DNA of 49,319 nt from an uncultured Bacteroidales bacterium (GCA_902772585.1 CACYBB010000017.1:1-49319); one strand, 5' to 3'; positions 1 to 8,137 are shown, numbered from the stretch's first letter. Notes: a model not told the origin generated them from the sequence alone. A program made the numbers and translations.

Positions 1-96
1 ACCCACCGCATCTATGGCATCCAGAAGAACTGCTGGAGCATCAACAACTATGGTGGTAACATCACCATTAGCGACTTGAAGATTAGTCAGCAGTAA
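1..96 (+). CDS. C-terminal end of a secreted protein (partial, 5' end outside window)
   Basis: The reading frame is open from the first base and ends with TAA at 94-96, giving 31 residues that end in NITISDLKISQQ. The aromatic-rich stretch and the ending NITISDLKI resemble the last strands of a beta-sandwich, such as the carbohydrate-binding modules of secreted Bacteroidales enzymes. It lies upstream of two other secreted beta-sandwich proteins on the same strand. The product cannot be named from this fragment. Confidence 0.6.
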   Translation, partial: THRIYGIQKNCWSINNYGGNITISDLKISQQ

Positions 97-105
97 TCAA
101 ACATT

Positions 106-138
106 AAGTGGAGGGGGAGCGTTTTTCTCCCTCCACTT
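106..138 (+). terminator. Hairpin after the partial gene, possible terminator
   Basis: AAGTGGAGGG at 106-115 pairs with CCCTCCACTT at 129-138, with further G-C pairs inside and a T-rich loop. There is no long T-run after the right arm, so it may be a weak terminator or a processing/stability hairpin before the gene at 171. Confidence 0.5.
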
Positions 139-170
139 GCTATTATTAAACAATTCAAAACTAAAAACTC

Positions 171-1742
171 ATGAAAAAACTATTTTTACTCTCAATGCTC
201 TTCGCAGCTACAGTTTGTAACGCACAGGTAGTTCTTTGGGATGGAACAGACAAGGAAGTCGGTAGTGATGGCGGCTTTTGGGGTCGTGCCGATGCTACCG
301 TCGTAGACGAAGGTGGCAACAAATGCCTGAAGATAAAGACTAAGGCAAACCCAAACCCCGAAGGCTGGGATAAGGAACACTGCAACGCAGCACTGCCTCT
401 TGGTGATGCCGATCTTAAGGGTCTCCGTCGTTTGACCATGCGTCTGAAGATGGGCATTAAACACAATGTGCTGGTGAAACTGGTCAAGGATGGCAGCTAT
501 TCAACAGGACGTCTGTTCTGGTGTGGCACTGAAAACGAGTGGAACATTCTGACCTTTGAGTTTGCTGCTGGTCCTGACAATGAAAAGATTACAGATACCG
601 GCAATACGGTACTTGAAATTTGGCCTTTCGAAGATGGAGCCGATGCATTGACTAATATTGGCAATACAATTTATATCGACGACATCAAGATGGAAGGTCC
701 GATGGTGAATGGAAGTGCCATCCGTACGCTGGCCGATGACGCTTTGACAGACCAGCAGGTCATTGTAACTGGCTCGCTGAGTAAAGGAGAATATCAGTGC
801 ACATGGGACGGCGACTGGCACAATGTAGCCTTCGACGACTACACCACATTGACCAGTAAGATATCTGCTAACGTCTGCTTCCTGAACCTGACGGGTGCTG
901 CTGTTGCCGACGGAGACAGCCCAAAGCTACGTACCAAGAATCCCAACCTGCTGATTCTCTCTCCCACAGCTTTCTCTAATACAGAAAATGTCATCCGCTG
1001 GGATGGAGAGAAAAACAACACCCCGAAGATGGTGCTTATCGATGCTTACCCCTTCTATACACCGATTGACTTCCACGCTGACGCTGTCGAGGTGACACGC
1101 AACCTGAAGGCTGGCATCAACTCGCTCTGTCTGCCGTTCTATACTGCAGAAACTGAAATCAGCACCAACTGCAAGATTGCAACTTATAAGAATGGTACCA
1201 CCTTCACCTATGCCGATCATGCAGAGGCTAACGTTCCTTTCCTGGCAACAGCCGTAGATGCTGATGCGGTGAAGCTGAACTTTACCAATAAGACGGTGGC
1301 TACTACTCCCGGCTCTCTCGGCACTACATTTGTAGGCGTCTATGCCCCTCAGAGTGCTAAGGACCTTTATGGCATCAATGGTGATGGCAAACTGCAGAAG
1401 GGTGGCTCTGGTGCTAACATTAAGAGTTTCCGCGCCTATCTGACCGATGTAAGTGGAGCCCGCGAGATTACCTTTGAAGATGAGACGACAGGATTAACCG
1501 ATGTAAGCAGTAAGACGTCTGATGGTAGAGGTGAATGCTTCAACCTCGCAGGTCAGCGTGTTGCTCAGCCCACCAAGGGCCTCACCACAATGAAAAAGAC
1601 TTATAGCAATCCCCAGATAGAGGTAATCACCATGGCGACCCGCCAGATGTTAGCCAGCTCTGTTGAAGTACAGGTAGAAGAAGGTACTTTCACGGGCAGC
1701 TTCAACTCACGAGAAGACGACTTCCTCTTGGATGAAGAATGA
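171..1742 (+). CDS. Secreted beta-sandwich protein with an aberrant, fused C-terminus
   Basis: The 523-residue product starts with a signal peptide (MKKLFLLSMLFAATVCNAQ). Residues about 20-180 look like a jelly-roll carbohydrate-binding module, ending with the typical strand IYIDDIKMEG. A second region contains NLKAGINSLCLPF, a motif I associate with large secreted Bacteroidales proteins. Near the end it has FNLAGQRVAQPTKGL, the start of the short tail seen intact in the next gene, but the expected YIVNGKKVIVK ending is missing. Instead the frame runs into about 50 residues beginning MKKTYSNPQIEV, with their own ATG at 1590 and an acidic end (DDFLLDEE). This resembles the small stand-alone proteins common in Prevotella, so the gene looks like an in-frame fusion. 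Function unknown; probably outer-surface glycan binding. Confidence 0.8.
   Translation: MKKLFLLSMLFAATVCNAQVVLWDGTDKEVGSDGGFWGRADATVVDEGGNKCLKIKTKANPNPEGWDKEHCNAALPLGDADLKGLRRLTMRLKMGIKHNVLVKLVKDGSYSTGRLFWCGTENEWNILTFEFAAGPDNEKITDTGNTVLEIWPFEDGADALTNIGNTIYIDDIKMEGPMVNGSAIRTLADDALTDQQVIVTGSLSKGEYQCTWDGDWHNVAFDDYTTLTSKISANVCFLNLTGAAVADGDSPKLRTKNPNLLILSPTAFSNTENVIRWDGEKNNTPKMVLIDAYPFYTPIDFHADAVEVTRNLKAGINSLCLPFYTAETEISTNCKIATYKNGTTFTYADHAEANVPFLATAVDADAVKLNFTNKTVATTPGSLGTTFVGVYAPQSAKDLYGINGDGKLQKGGSGANIKSFRAYLTDVSGAREITFEDETTGLTDVSSKTSDGRGECFNLAGQRVAQPTKGLTTMKKTYSNPQIEVITMATRQMLASSVEVQVEEGTFTGSFNSREDDFLLDEE
1538..1582 (+). repeat. 45-bp direct repeat, copy 1 (encodes FNLAGQRVAQPTKGL)
   Basis: This block differs from 2719-2763 at only two positions. 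It encodes the start of the C-terminal tail shared by the two neighbouring secreted proteins. Near-identity at DNA level over this block, while the rest of the genes differ, suggests recent duplication or gene conversion. Confidence 0.85.
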
Positions 1743-1798
1743 CAATGAGGAACAAAGTGACTTCTAAATCCTCATGCATGAAACGTACAATTATGAAT

Positions 1799-1844
1799 AA
1801 TCGTTCATTGTAACTGAAAAATGTTACATTGAACGATTTTTTTT
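1799..1844 (+). terminator. Strong intrinsic terminator
   Basis: A 16-bp stem with one mismatch (1799-1814 with 1823-1838) closes an 8-base loop and runs into eight or more Ts. It ends the transcript of the gene at 171-1742. Part of the right arm (TTCAATGTAACAT) is echoed just after the T-run. Confidence 0.85.
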
Positions 1845-1887
1845 ATTCAATGTAACATACCTTATAGTATATAATGGACAGATGGTA

Positions 1888-1895
1888 TAACTTTG
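1888..1895 (+). promoter_or_regulatory. Promoter -7 element (TAACTTTG)
   Basis: TAACTTTGC matches the Bacteroides -7 consensus TAnnTTTG and lies 41 bp before the chosen ATG at 1937. No clear TTTG is present at the -33 distance. The position supports the 1937 start over the in-frame ATG at 1874, which would lie upstream of this promoter. Confidence 0.55.
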
Positions 1896-1936
1896 CACCA
1901 ACAAAAAACAATATTAACTCTAAAACAACAACGCTT

Positions 1937-2800
1937 ATGAAAAAAGTATTTTTACTCATGTGCCTCATGGCAACCACAGTTATCGCTTCAGCAACCGACG
2001 TTTGGGAAGGAGAGCACGCTGTTAACTGGGATAATACCCTGCAAATCGAAAAGGGTAAGTTTACAGATATGAAGGTTGGCGACAAACTCGTCATTGAGTT
2101 TAAGGACGCTACAGACAAGGTTATCGAGCTGCACAGCAACGCAGGAATGCTCCCAGGCACACGCTTTGAACATCACATTTACTCCGACCAGAGCAGTGTT
2201 GAGGTCTTCGCTACCCCTGCAATGCTTGCATCCCTGAAGGAGTATGGCCTTGAAGTCTGCGGTGCCGAGTTCACCGCTACCAAGATATGGTATGGTGATG
2301 GCAAGGATAATATTGATGAGAACACCGCATGGAGCGGTTTCTTCTGGATGGACGAATGGAGCACGCTGGAGATTACAAAGAACTGCTTCGCCGGCGTCGA
2401 CTGGAGCAAGGTCAAGGCTATCCGCTTCTATTCTGAGGCCAACCGTACCGACTACGTCATCAATGTTCTGACCAAGTGGGGCGAAGGTGGCAAGCTGGGC
2501 GATCAGACCACGATGACTATAACCACCGAGTATGCAGAGCTCAATGTAGAGAATATCGATATGGCAGCAGCCCTTGCTGATGTTGACCGCCTTATGATTC
2601 AGTGCAACAAGGAGGCTGGCGAAGCTTTCAACTTTACAGCCGTCGTGCTCGTCAAGGATGGTGCTACTGGCATTGCTGCCGTTGCAAAGAGCCAAGAGCA
2701 AGCTGCCAACAGCCAATACTTCAACCTCGCTGGTCAGCGTGTTGCTCAGCCCACCCAGGGCCTGTATATCGTCAATGGAAAGAAAGTTATTGTAAAATAG
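1937..2800 (+). CDS. Secreted beta-sandwich protein with short C-terminal sorting-like tail
   Basis: The 287-residue product begins with a signal peptide (MKKVFLLMCLMATTVIASA). The ATG at 1937 was chosen because the in-frame ATG at 1874 precedes the promoter-like TAACTTTG and would add a non-signal leader. The body has alternating strands with tryptophans and acidic residues, and reads as one or two jelly-roll units with no catalytic motif that I recognise. It ends FNLAGQRVAQPTQGLYIVNGKKVIVK-like (written here only in part: GLYIVNGKKVIVK), a short tail common on secreted Prevotella proteins and resembling a type IX secretion type A signal. It has its own promoter and strong terminator. Probably a surface carbohydrate-binding protein; function inferred only from fold-like features. 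Confidence 0.8.
   Translation: MKKVFLLMCLMATTVIASATDVWEGEHAVNWDNTLQIEKGKFTDMKVGDKLVIEFKDATDKVIELHSNAGMLPGTRFEHHIYSDQSSVEVFATPAMLASLKEYGLEVCGAEFTATKIWYGDGKDNIDENTAWSGFFWMDEWSTLEITKNCFAGVDWSKVKAIRFYSEANRTDYVINVLTKWGEGGKLGDQTTMTITTEYAELNVENIDMAAALADVDRLMIQCNKEAGEAFNFTAVVLVKDGATGIAAVAKSQEQAANSQYFNLAGQRVAQPTQGLYIVNGKKVIVK
2719..2763 (+). repeat. 45-bp direct repeat, copy 2 (encodes FNLAGQRVAQPTQGL)
   Basis: Pairs with 1538-1582 with two mismatches. In this copy the frame continues into the expected tail GLYIVNGKKVIVK, which makes it the reference for what gene 171-1742 has lost. Confidence 0.85.
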
Positions 2801-2863
2801 TTAGGTTTGGTTAGTAGTTTTTTTTGATGAAAAAGATTGTTAGTTAGTTATTGAGTTAGTGTG

Positions 2864-2900
2864 TCGCCCGCAGTCTACACAGACTGTGGGCGATTTTTTT
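2864..2900 (+). terminator. Strong intrinsic terminator
   Basis: CGCCCGCAGTCT at 2865-2876 pairs with AGACTGTGGGCG at 2881-2892 around a four-base loop (one G-T pair), followed by seven Ts. It ends the transcript of the 1937-2800 gene. Confidence 0.85.
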
Positions 2901-3259
2901 ATTGTCGCTGAAATACCTTCCCTTCACTGGCGTCAAGCGCTTTTTAATATTAGTCACTGTGGCATCTGTCCCTGTGGCATCTGTAGTTTCTGAACAACTT
3001 TTTTTTGAAAAAGTGTTGGTTGTGCGCAACGTTTTTATTGTCTTTGCACCCAGAAACAGTTAAATCATATTGTTATGGTTCCTATATTAGAATAATTGCA
3101 GATTAGTTTGTTATAACTTGAACAGAAAAAGCGTTCATTGTGGCATAAAAATGTTTCAATGAACGTTTTTTTCTAGTCTTTGTATCATAAGTTATAGAGA
3201 ATTTAGGGGGAATATGCTAACTTTGCAACAGAAAATTTTGATAACTAAAACCAAGAAGT
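2901..3259 (+). promoter_or_regulatory. Intergenic region before the fructan operon: second hairpin and promoter
   Basis: This 359-bp gap has no supportable gene. It holds a second terminator-like hairpin (CGTTCATTG at 3132-3140 with CAATGAACG at 3157-3165, followed by seven Ts), which shares the GTTCATTG core with the terminator at 1799. A -7 element TAACTTTGC lies at 3218-3226, 34 bp before the GH32 ATG, without an obvious -33 TTTG. The position of a terminator between the upstream gap and this promoter would insulate the operon, or could act as an attenuator for a transcript starting near the TTTG-rich stretch at 3040-3050. Confidence 0.55.
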
Positions 3260-4939
3260 ATGATGAAAAGATGCTTATTGACACTCCTGGCAGTGACGAC
3301 CCTGGGACTGATGCAGGCCCAGATCAAGCCCATCGTATTGGGTGACAGTCACGCCATGGTAAAGGTGAAGGGGGGACAGCGGTATATCCTGTTGCCCGTG
3401 CAAGAGAGTGAGGACATTGCCGGCATCGCGGTGGTGGGTGAAGGAAACAACATGGTGCAACGTCTGAACGTGAAGCTGGCCATTGACCGCGTAGACTACT
3501 TTGTACCTTACGAGTTGAAGGGTGCCGACCTGCTGGATATCACGTTCCATGGAGACCGCAGACAGAAGGGTGCCGTGGGCGAGTTCGTATGCTGGCGCGA
3601 GATGAAGTACTCGGACACATTCGACACGACGAACCGCGAGCGCTTCCGCCCTATCTATCACCACACGCCCGTATATGGGTGGATGAATGATCCGAATGGT
3701 ATGTTCTACAAGGACGGTGTGTGGCACCTGTACTACCAGTGGAACCCATACGGAAGTCAGTGGGAGAACATGACATGGGGACACTCTACGTCGAAGGATT
3801 TGGTGCACTGGGAGGCACAGCCCATGGCTATCGAGGCCGACTGGCTGGGAACTATCTTCAGTGGTTCGTGCGTGACACGTGGTGATGAGGTCATTGCGAT
3901 GTACACATCGGCAGGACATCACCAGACGCAGTCGATAGCCATATCGAAGGACGGCGGCAAGACGTTCAAGAAGTATGCGGGCAACCCCGTGCTGACAACC
4001 AGCGATGTTGCTGACTTCCGCGACCCACGTCCATTCTGGAACGAGGATATCAAGGCATGGAACCTCATACTGGCTGCTGGTCAGGAGATGCGCATCTATT
4101 CATCGAAAGACTTGAAAGACTGGAAATACGAGAGTTCGTTCGGCAAGGAATACGGCAACCACGGTGGTGTGTGGGAGTGTCCGGACCTCTTTGAGATTAA
4201 AGATGAAAAATTAAACATTAAAAATTGGGTGCTGATATGTAACATCAACCCTGGCGGTCCGTTTGGCGGCAGTGCTACACAATACTTCGTAGGACAGTTT
4301 GACGGCAAAAAGTTTATCTGTGAGTCGATGCCGAAGGTGACAAAGTGGCTGGACTACGGCAAGGACCACTATGCTACGGTATCGTTCTACAACGCACCCA
4401 ACAATCGCCACACGGTGCTGGCGTGGATGTCGAACTGGCAGTATGCCAACCAGGTGCCCACCAAGCAGTTCCGCTCAGCCAACTCAATACCTCGCGACCT
4501 GGGCCTATTCCGCCATGGCGAAGAGACCTACGTCAGTGTAGTACCCTCAGAGGAGATGCTGGCCCTGCGCGGTGCGAAGGTGAAGAATCCCACGGAGGCT
4601 TGTGAGATGATCATCGATACGAAGAACCAGACGGAGATCGTGCTCAGCAATACCAAGGGCGAGCAGGTGACGATGAAATACGACGGTCAGCAACAGACAT
4701 TCACCATGGAACGTGTGAAGAGTGGCGACGTGAGCTTCAGCGAAGCCTTCCCTGCCATGACTGTAGCCCCAACATTTGGCACCGTCAAGCAGCTACGCAT
4801 CTTCATTGACCGCTGTAGCATTGAGGTGTTCGACGCAGAGGGCAAGATGGCGATGACCAACCTTGTATTCCCGTCGGAGCCGTATAATACGCTGAAGGTA
4901 AAGGGCGGAAAAGCGACAATCTATGAGATTAAAGATTAA
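3260..4939 (+). CDS. Secreted glycoside hydrolase family 32 enzyme (fructan beta-fructosidase / levanase-type)
   Basis: The 559-residue protein has a signal peptide (to about residue 20), an N-terminal extra beta-rich domain (about 22-125), then a GH32 five-bladed propeller and C-terminal sandwich. The three GH32 signatures are present: WMNDPNG with nucleophile Asp144, RDP at 254-256, and ECPD with acid/base Glu306. It should release fructose from levan, inulin or sucrose outside the cytoplasm; which substrate cannot be told from sequence. The gene is followed directly by a sugar permease and a fructokinase, the same gene logic as the fructan locus of Bacteroides thetaiotaomicron. An AT-rich stretch at 4193-4226, encoding EIKDEKLNIKNW just after the ECPD motif, matches the low-complexity spacers between the operon genes. 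Confidence 0.92.
   Translation: MMKRCLLTLLAVTTLGLMQAQIKPIVLGDSHAMVKVKGGQRYILLPVQESEDIAGIAVVGEGNNMVQRLNVKLAIDRVDYFVPYELKGADLLDITFHGDRRQKGAVGEFVCWREMKYSDTFDTTNRERFRPIYHHTPVYGWMNDPNGMFYKDGVWHLYYQWNPYGSQWENMTWGHSTSKDLVHWEAQPMAIEADWLGTIFSGSCVTRGDEVIAMYTSAGHHQTQSIAISKDGGKTFKKYAGNPVLTTSDVADFRDPRPFWNEDIKAWNLILAAGQEMRIYSSKDLKDWKYESSFGKEYGNHGGVWECPDLFEIKDEKLNIKNWVLICNINPGGPFGGSATQYFVGQFDGKKFICESMPKVTKWLDYGKDHYATVSFYNAPNNRHTVLAWMSNWQYANQVPTKQFRSANSIPRDLGLFRHGEETYVSVVPSEEMLALRGAKVKNPTEACEMIIDTKNQTEIVLSNTKGEQVTMKYDGQQQTFTMERVKSGDVSFSEAFPAMTVAPTFGTVKQLRIFIDRCSIEVFDAEGKMAMTNLVFPSEPYNTLKVKGGKATIYEIKD
4193..4226 (+). repeat. AT-rich GAGATTAAAGAT element inside the GH32 gene
   Basis: This stretch begins GAGATTAAAGAT and continues with AAATTAAACATTAAAAATT-like sequence. 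The same opening 12-mer occurs at 4925, where it forms the 3' end of the same gene, and related sequence fills 6117-6152. It stays in frame and adds a polar loop to the enzyme. Confidence 0.65.
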
Positions 4940-4965
4940 ACATGAAACATGAAACATTAAATATT
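4925..4965 (+). repeat. AT-rich spacer element between GH32 and permease genes
   Basis: Low-complexity sequence built from ATTAAAGATTAAA and CATGAAA units. It supplies the last codons and stop of the GH32 gene and ends in ATTAAATATT directly before the permease ATG at 4966, the same context found before the fructokinase ATG. Confidence 0.7.
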
Positions 4966-6126
4966 ATGGGTAATCAAAACAAATCTATTTACCTGATTCC
5001 CGTGATGCTCTGCTTCTTCTGCATGGGCTTCGTGGACTTGGTGGGCATTGCCTCCAACTATGTGAAGGAAGACTTAGGTCTGACAGACTCTGTAGCCAAC
5101 ATCTTCCCCTCGCTGGTGTTCTTCTGGTTCCTTATCTTCAGCGTACCCACAGGTATGCTGATGAACAAGATAGGACGTAAAAATACGGTATTGCTATCGC
5201 TCGTAGTGACAGTGGTATCACTATTCATCCCGCTGTTGGGCAACTCGTTCACCATGATGCTCATTGCTTTCTCACTATTGGGTATTGGCAATGCGTTCAT
5301 GCAGACCAGCATCAATCCGTTGGCCATGCTCATTATTGGCGACAAGAATCTGGCCTCGACGCTGACCTTCGGACAGTTTGTCAAGGCTATCGCCTCGTTC
5401 CTGGCTCCCTATCTGGCCATGTGGGGTGCCACAGCAGCCATGCCATCGTTCGGCTACGACTGGCGTGTACTGTTTATCGTCTACTTTGTGGTAGGTGTAT
5501 TGGCTACCTTGCTGCTGTGGGTGACACCTATCCAGGAGGAGATGAGCGGAGGCCGTTCGTCGTCGTTTATGGACTGTATCCGTCTGTTGGGCAAACCCAT
5601 CGTACTGCTGTCGTTCTTTGGCATTATGTGTCATGTGGGTATCGATGTAGGTACCAATACCACCGCCCCGAAACTGCTGATGGAACGTGTGGGTATGTCG
5701 CTCAACGAGGCAGCCTTTGCCACTTCGCTCTACTTTATCTTCCGTACAATCGGTGCCCTGACGGGGTCTTTCTTCCTGCGTATCATGAAGACCCGCTGGT
5801 TCTTCATCATCAGCGTCTGTCTGATGGCTGCCTCGATGGCGTTGATGTTTGGTGGACAGTCGAAGATGGTGCTCTATACCGCAATCGCACTGGTGGGCTA
5901 TGGCAACTCGAACATCTTCTCGATGGCCTTCTCTGAGGCACTGCTCTCTGTGCCTGACAAGCAGAACGAAGTTTCTGGTCTGATGATTATGGGACTATTT
6001 GGTGGAACCATCTTCCCACTCATCATGGGATTCATGAGCGATGCCATGGGACAGGCCGGTGCCGTTGCCGTCATGGCCATTGGTGTCATCTATCTCTTTA
6101 CTTATATTCCACAAGTGAAACATTAA
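4966..6126 (+). CDS. MFS sugar permease, probably fructose transporter (FucP-like)
   Basis: About 386 residues with some twelve hydrophobic segments, beginning SIYLIPVMLCFFCMGFVDLVG and including NKIGRKNTV, the loop 2-3 signature region of the major facilitator superfamily. It resembles the FucP/NagP-type sugar:proton symporters of Bacteroidales. The ATG at 4966 was chosen over 4942 because 4942 lies inside the repeat spacer, and the sequence ATTAAATATTATGG before 4966 is nearly identical to that before the downstream kinase. Placed between GH32 and fructokinase, it should carry the released fructose across the inner membrane. Confidence 0.85.
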   Translation: MGNQNKSIYLIPVMLCFFCMGFVDLVGIASNYVKEDLGLTDSVANIFPSLVFFWFLIFSVPTGMLMNKIGRKNTVLLSLVVTVVSLFIPLLGNSFTMMLIAFSLLGIGNAFMQTSINPLAMLIIGDKNLASTLTFGQFVKAIASFLAPYLAMWGATAAMPSFGYDWRVLFIVYFVVGVLATLLLWVTPIQEEMSGGRSSSFMDCIRLLGKPIVLLSFFGIMCHVGIDVGTNTTAPKLLMERVGMSLNEAAFATSLYFIFRTIGALTGSFFLRIMKTRWFFIISVCLMAASMALMFGGQSKMVLYTAIALVGYGNSNIFSMAFSEALLSVPDKQNEVSGLMIMGLFGGTIFPLIMGFMSDAMGQAGAVAVMAIGVIYLFTYIPQVKH

Positions 6127-6152
6127 AGATTAAATATTAAAGATTAAATATT
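6117..6152 (+). repeat. AT-rich spacer element between permease and fructokinase genes
   Basis: Two tandem units of ATTAAAGATTAAATATT-like sequence fill almost the whole gap. The first unit supplies the stop codon of the permease, and the last leads directly into the kinase ATG. Confidence 0.7.
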
Positions 6153-7040
6153 ATGGCTAACAAACGTTATGTAGTAGGACTGGGTGAGGCACTGTGGGAT
6201 GTGCTTCCCGAAGGAAAGAAACTGGGTGGTGCACCTGCCAACTTCGCTTATCATGCCGGACAGTTTGGCTTGCAGACGCTGGCCATCAGTGCACTGGGGG
6301 AGGACGATCTGGCTGAAGAGACCATCGAAGCGCTGAAGGAGCACAAGTTGAACTATCTGATGCCCCGTGTACCCTACCCCACAGGTACGGTGCAGGTGAC
6401 GCTCTCTGGTGACGGAATTCCCGCTTATGAAATCAAGGAGGGTGTAGCATGGGACAACATTCCCTATACCCCAGAGATAGCGACGATTGCCAAGAGTTGT
6501 CGTGCCGTCTGCTTTGGTTCGCTGGCTCAGCGCAACGTGGTGTCGTGGGCTACCATTCGTCAATTTCTGGACGACACACCAGAAGACTGCGTGAAGATTT
6601 TCGATATCAACCTGCGCCAGCAGTTCTACAGCAAGGATGTCATCGAGGAGTCGCTAAAGCGCTGCAACATCCTGAAGATTAACGACGAGGAATTGGTCGT
6701 CATTAAGCGCATGTATGGCTATGATGACCTCGACATGCGGGGCATCTGCGAGAAGATGTTGACAGAGTATAAACTGAAGATGCTGGTGCTGACCTGCGGT
6801 ACCAACGGTTCGTATGTCTTTGCACCTGGTCTAACCTCGTTCCAAGAGACGCCGAAGGTCACTGTGGCCGATACCGTCGGTGCTGGCGACTCGTTCACGG
6901 GCAGTTTCTGTGCCGCTATCCTCAACGGCAAACCCATGGAGGAGGCGCACCGCATAGCCGTAGAGGTCAGCGCTTACGTCTGTACACAGAACGGTGCCAT
7001 GCCCAGTTATCCTGAAGCATTGGTAAAGAAGGTGAAATAA
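6153..7040 (+). CDS. PfkB-family fructokinase
   Basis: The 295-residue protein has the ribokinase/PfkB signatures: GGAPANFAYHAGQFG near the N-terminus (sugar binding) and DTVGAGDSFTGSF near the C-terminus, with the catalytic Asp in the GAGD motif. It phosphorylates cytoplasmic fructose to fructose 6-phosphate. It is the third gene of the GH32-permease-kinase operon and matches the fructokinase of the B. theta fructan locus in context. Its stop is only 9 bp from the stop of the convergent carboxypeptidase gene, with no hairpin between, so the two transcripts may overlap. Confidence 0.9.
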   Translation: MANKRYVVGLGEALWDVLPEGKKLGGAPANFAYHAGQFGLQTLAISALGEDDLAEETIEALKEHKLNYLMPRVPYPTGTVQVTLSGDGIPAYEIKEGVAWDNIPYTPEIATIAKSCRAVCFGSLAQRNVVSWATIRQFLDDTPEDCVKIFDINLRQQFYSKDVIEESLKRCNILKINDEELVVIKRMYGYDDLDMRGICEKMLTEYKLKMLVLTCGTNGSYVFAPGLTSFQETPKVTVADTVGAGDSFTGSFCAAILNGKPMEEAHRIAVEVSAYVCTQNGAMPSYPEALVKKVK

Positions 7041-7049
7041 AACCTCCGG

Positions 7050-7997
7050 CTAATATTGTAGCACTACGCCATCCTTGGTGATTTCCAGCGTAGCTTTGGC
7101 GCCTGTAATGAGGGGGAAGTTGCGGAGGTGGGCATGACCCACGGGGAAGTCGTAACAGACGGGGATGGCGTAGTGCTGGAGGTACTCGTGGAGCATGGCA
7201 TACATATCGTCGAAGCCGTTCTCAGGGTGCTTGTATTTGGTGAACTGACCTACGATGACGGCACGGAGATGGTGCTGGAGGCCACGCACCTCGATGTTGT
7301 GGAGCATGCGGTCTACTTTCGTCATGCTCTCGCCTGTATCCTCGATGAACAGGATGACATCATCCATGAGCAACGGGTCAAAATCGGAACCTGCCAAGTC
7401 GTTGAATACCGACATATTGCCACCCACAACGATGCCTTCTGCCCTACCCTCGATATTCAACGGATGGGGCGCCACACGATAGGTCGGCAGGTCGCCCTGA
7501 AGGATATGACGAAGGGCCTGACTGACTGTATCGGTACCCTCGTAAGTTTTTAGTGCATGACACATGGAGCCGTGGATGCCCTTCACACCTGCGCGAGCCT
7601 CAGCACAGAGCAAGGCGGTGACATCGCTGAAGCCGATGATGGGCTTGGGATATTGGCGAAGGGTGTCGAGTGACAGGCGTGAGAGCAGATGAGCCACACC
7701 ATCGCCACCACGAGAACACATGACAGCCTTAATGGAAGGTTCACGGAGCGCCCAGAGCAAATCGGACAGGCGTTCGTCGATGGTGCCTGCAAAGCCATGA
7801 TATTCTGCCAGTGCGTGAGGAGCCACCACACAGCGATAGCCCCACGACTCCAGCGTAGCGATGCCCCCATTGATGGTCATCGTGTCCGTCGCACTGGAAG
7901 GCGAGATGATGGCGATGGTGTCGCCCTTACAAAGGAATTGTGCTGATAGCACCTGCATCCAGCAGAACATCAATATGATTAAACTTGCTTTCTTCAT
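7050..7997 (-). CDS. Exported LD-carboxypeptidase (peptidase family S66)
   Basis: The 315-residue protein starts with a signal peptide (MKKASLIILMFCWMQVLSAQ). The ATG at 7997 was chosen over an upstream start because it gives this signal and follows a good promoter. The S66 catalytic set is visible: Ser124 in GFSDVTAL, Glu219 in IEDTGE and His288 in VGHAH, at nearly the spacing of LdcA. Such enzymes remove the terminal D-alanine from muropeptide tetrapeptides; unlike the cytoplasmic E. coli enzyme, the signal peptide here places it in the periplasm. It stands alone, convergent with the fructokinase and divergent from pepD. Confidence 0.88.
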   Translation of the reverse strand: MKKASLIILMFCWMQVLSAQFLCKGDTIAIISPSSATDTMTINGGIATLESWGYRCVVAPHALAEYHGFAGTIDERLSDLLWALREPSIKAVMCSRGGDGVAHLLSRLSLDTLRQYPKPIIGFSDVTALLCAEARAGVKGIHGSMCHALKTYEGTDTVSQALRHILQGDLPTYRVAPHPLNIEGRAEGIVVGGNMSVFNDLAGSDFDPLLMDDVILFIEDTGESMTKVDRMLHNIEVRGLQHHLRAVIVGQFTKYKHPENGFDDMYAMLHEYLQHYAIPVCYDFPVGHAHLRNFPLITGAKATLEITKDGVVLQY

Positions 7998-8005
7998 ATT
8001 GATGG

Positions 8006-8037
8006 CAAAGATACGAAAGAATTTTGAGAAAAGCAAA
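8006..8037 (-). promoter_or_regulatory. Promoter of the LD-carboxypeptidase gene
   Basis: On the minus strand TTTG (8037-8034), 20 bp, then TATCTTTG (8013-8006) fit the Bacteroides -33/-7 consensus. The -7 element lies 9 bp before the ATG, so the leader is very short. Confidence 0.7.
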
Positions 8038-8052
8038 AATCTTCCTTTTTGT

Positions 8053-8083
8053 TTTGTATTCTCAGTGCTAATTTGTACCTTTG
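8053..8083 (+). promoter_or_regulatory. Upstream promoter of pepD (P1)
   Basis: TTTG at 8053-8056, 19 bp, then TACCTTTG at 8076-8083. The surrounding 38 bp (8046-8083) are an imperfect duplicate of 8131-8168, offset by exactly 85 bp. Confidence 0.7.
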
Positions 8084-8137
8084 ACTTCGTCGAAGATACT
8101 TTCGCTCGACAATTAAAATAAAATAACATATTTTTAT

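Noticed and set aside
1874-1936. Longer start for the 1937-2800 gene
   Set aside because: The ATG at 1874 lies upstream of the TAACTTTG promoter element and would place 21 polar residues before a clear signal peptide.
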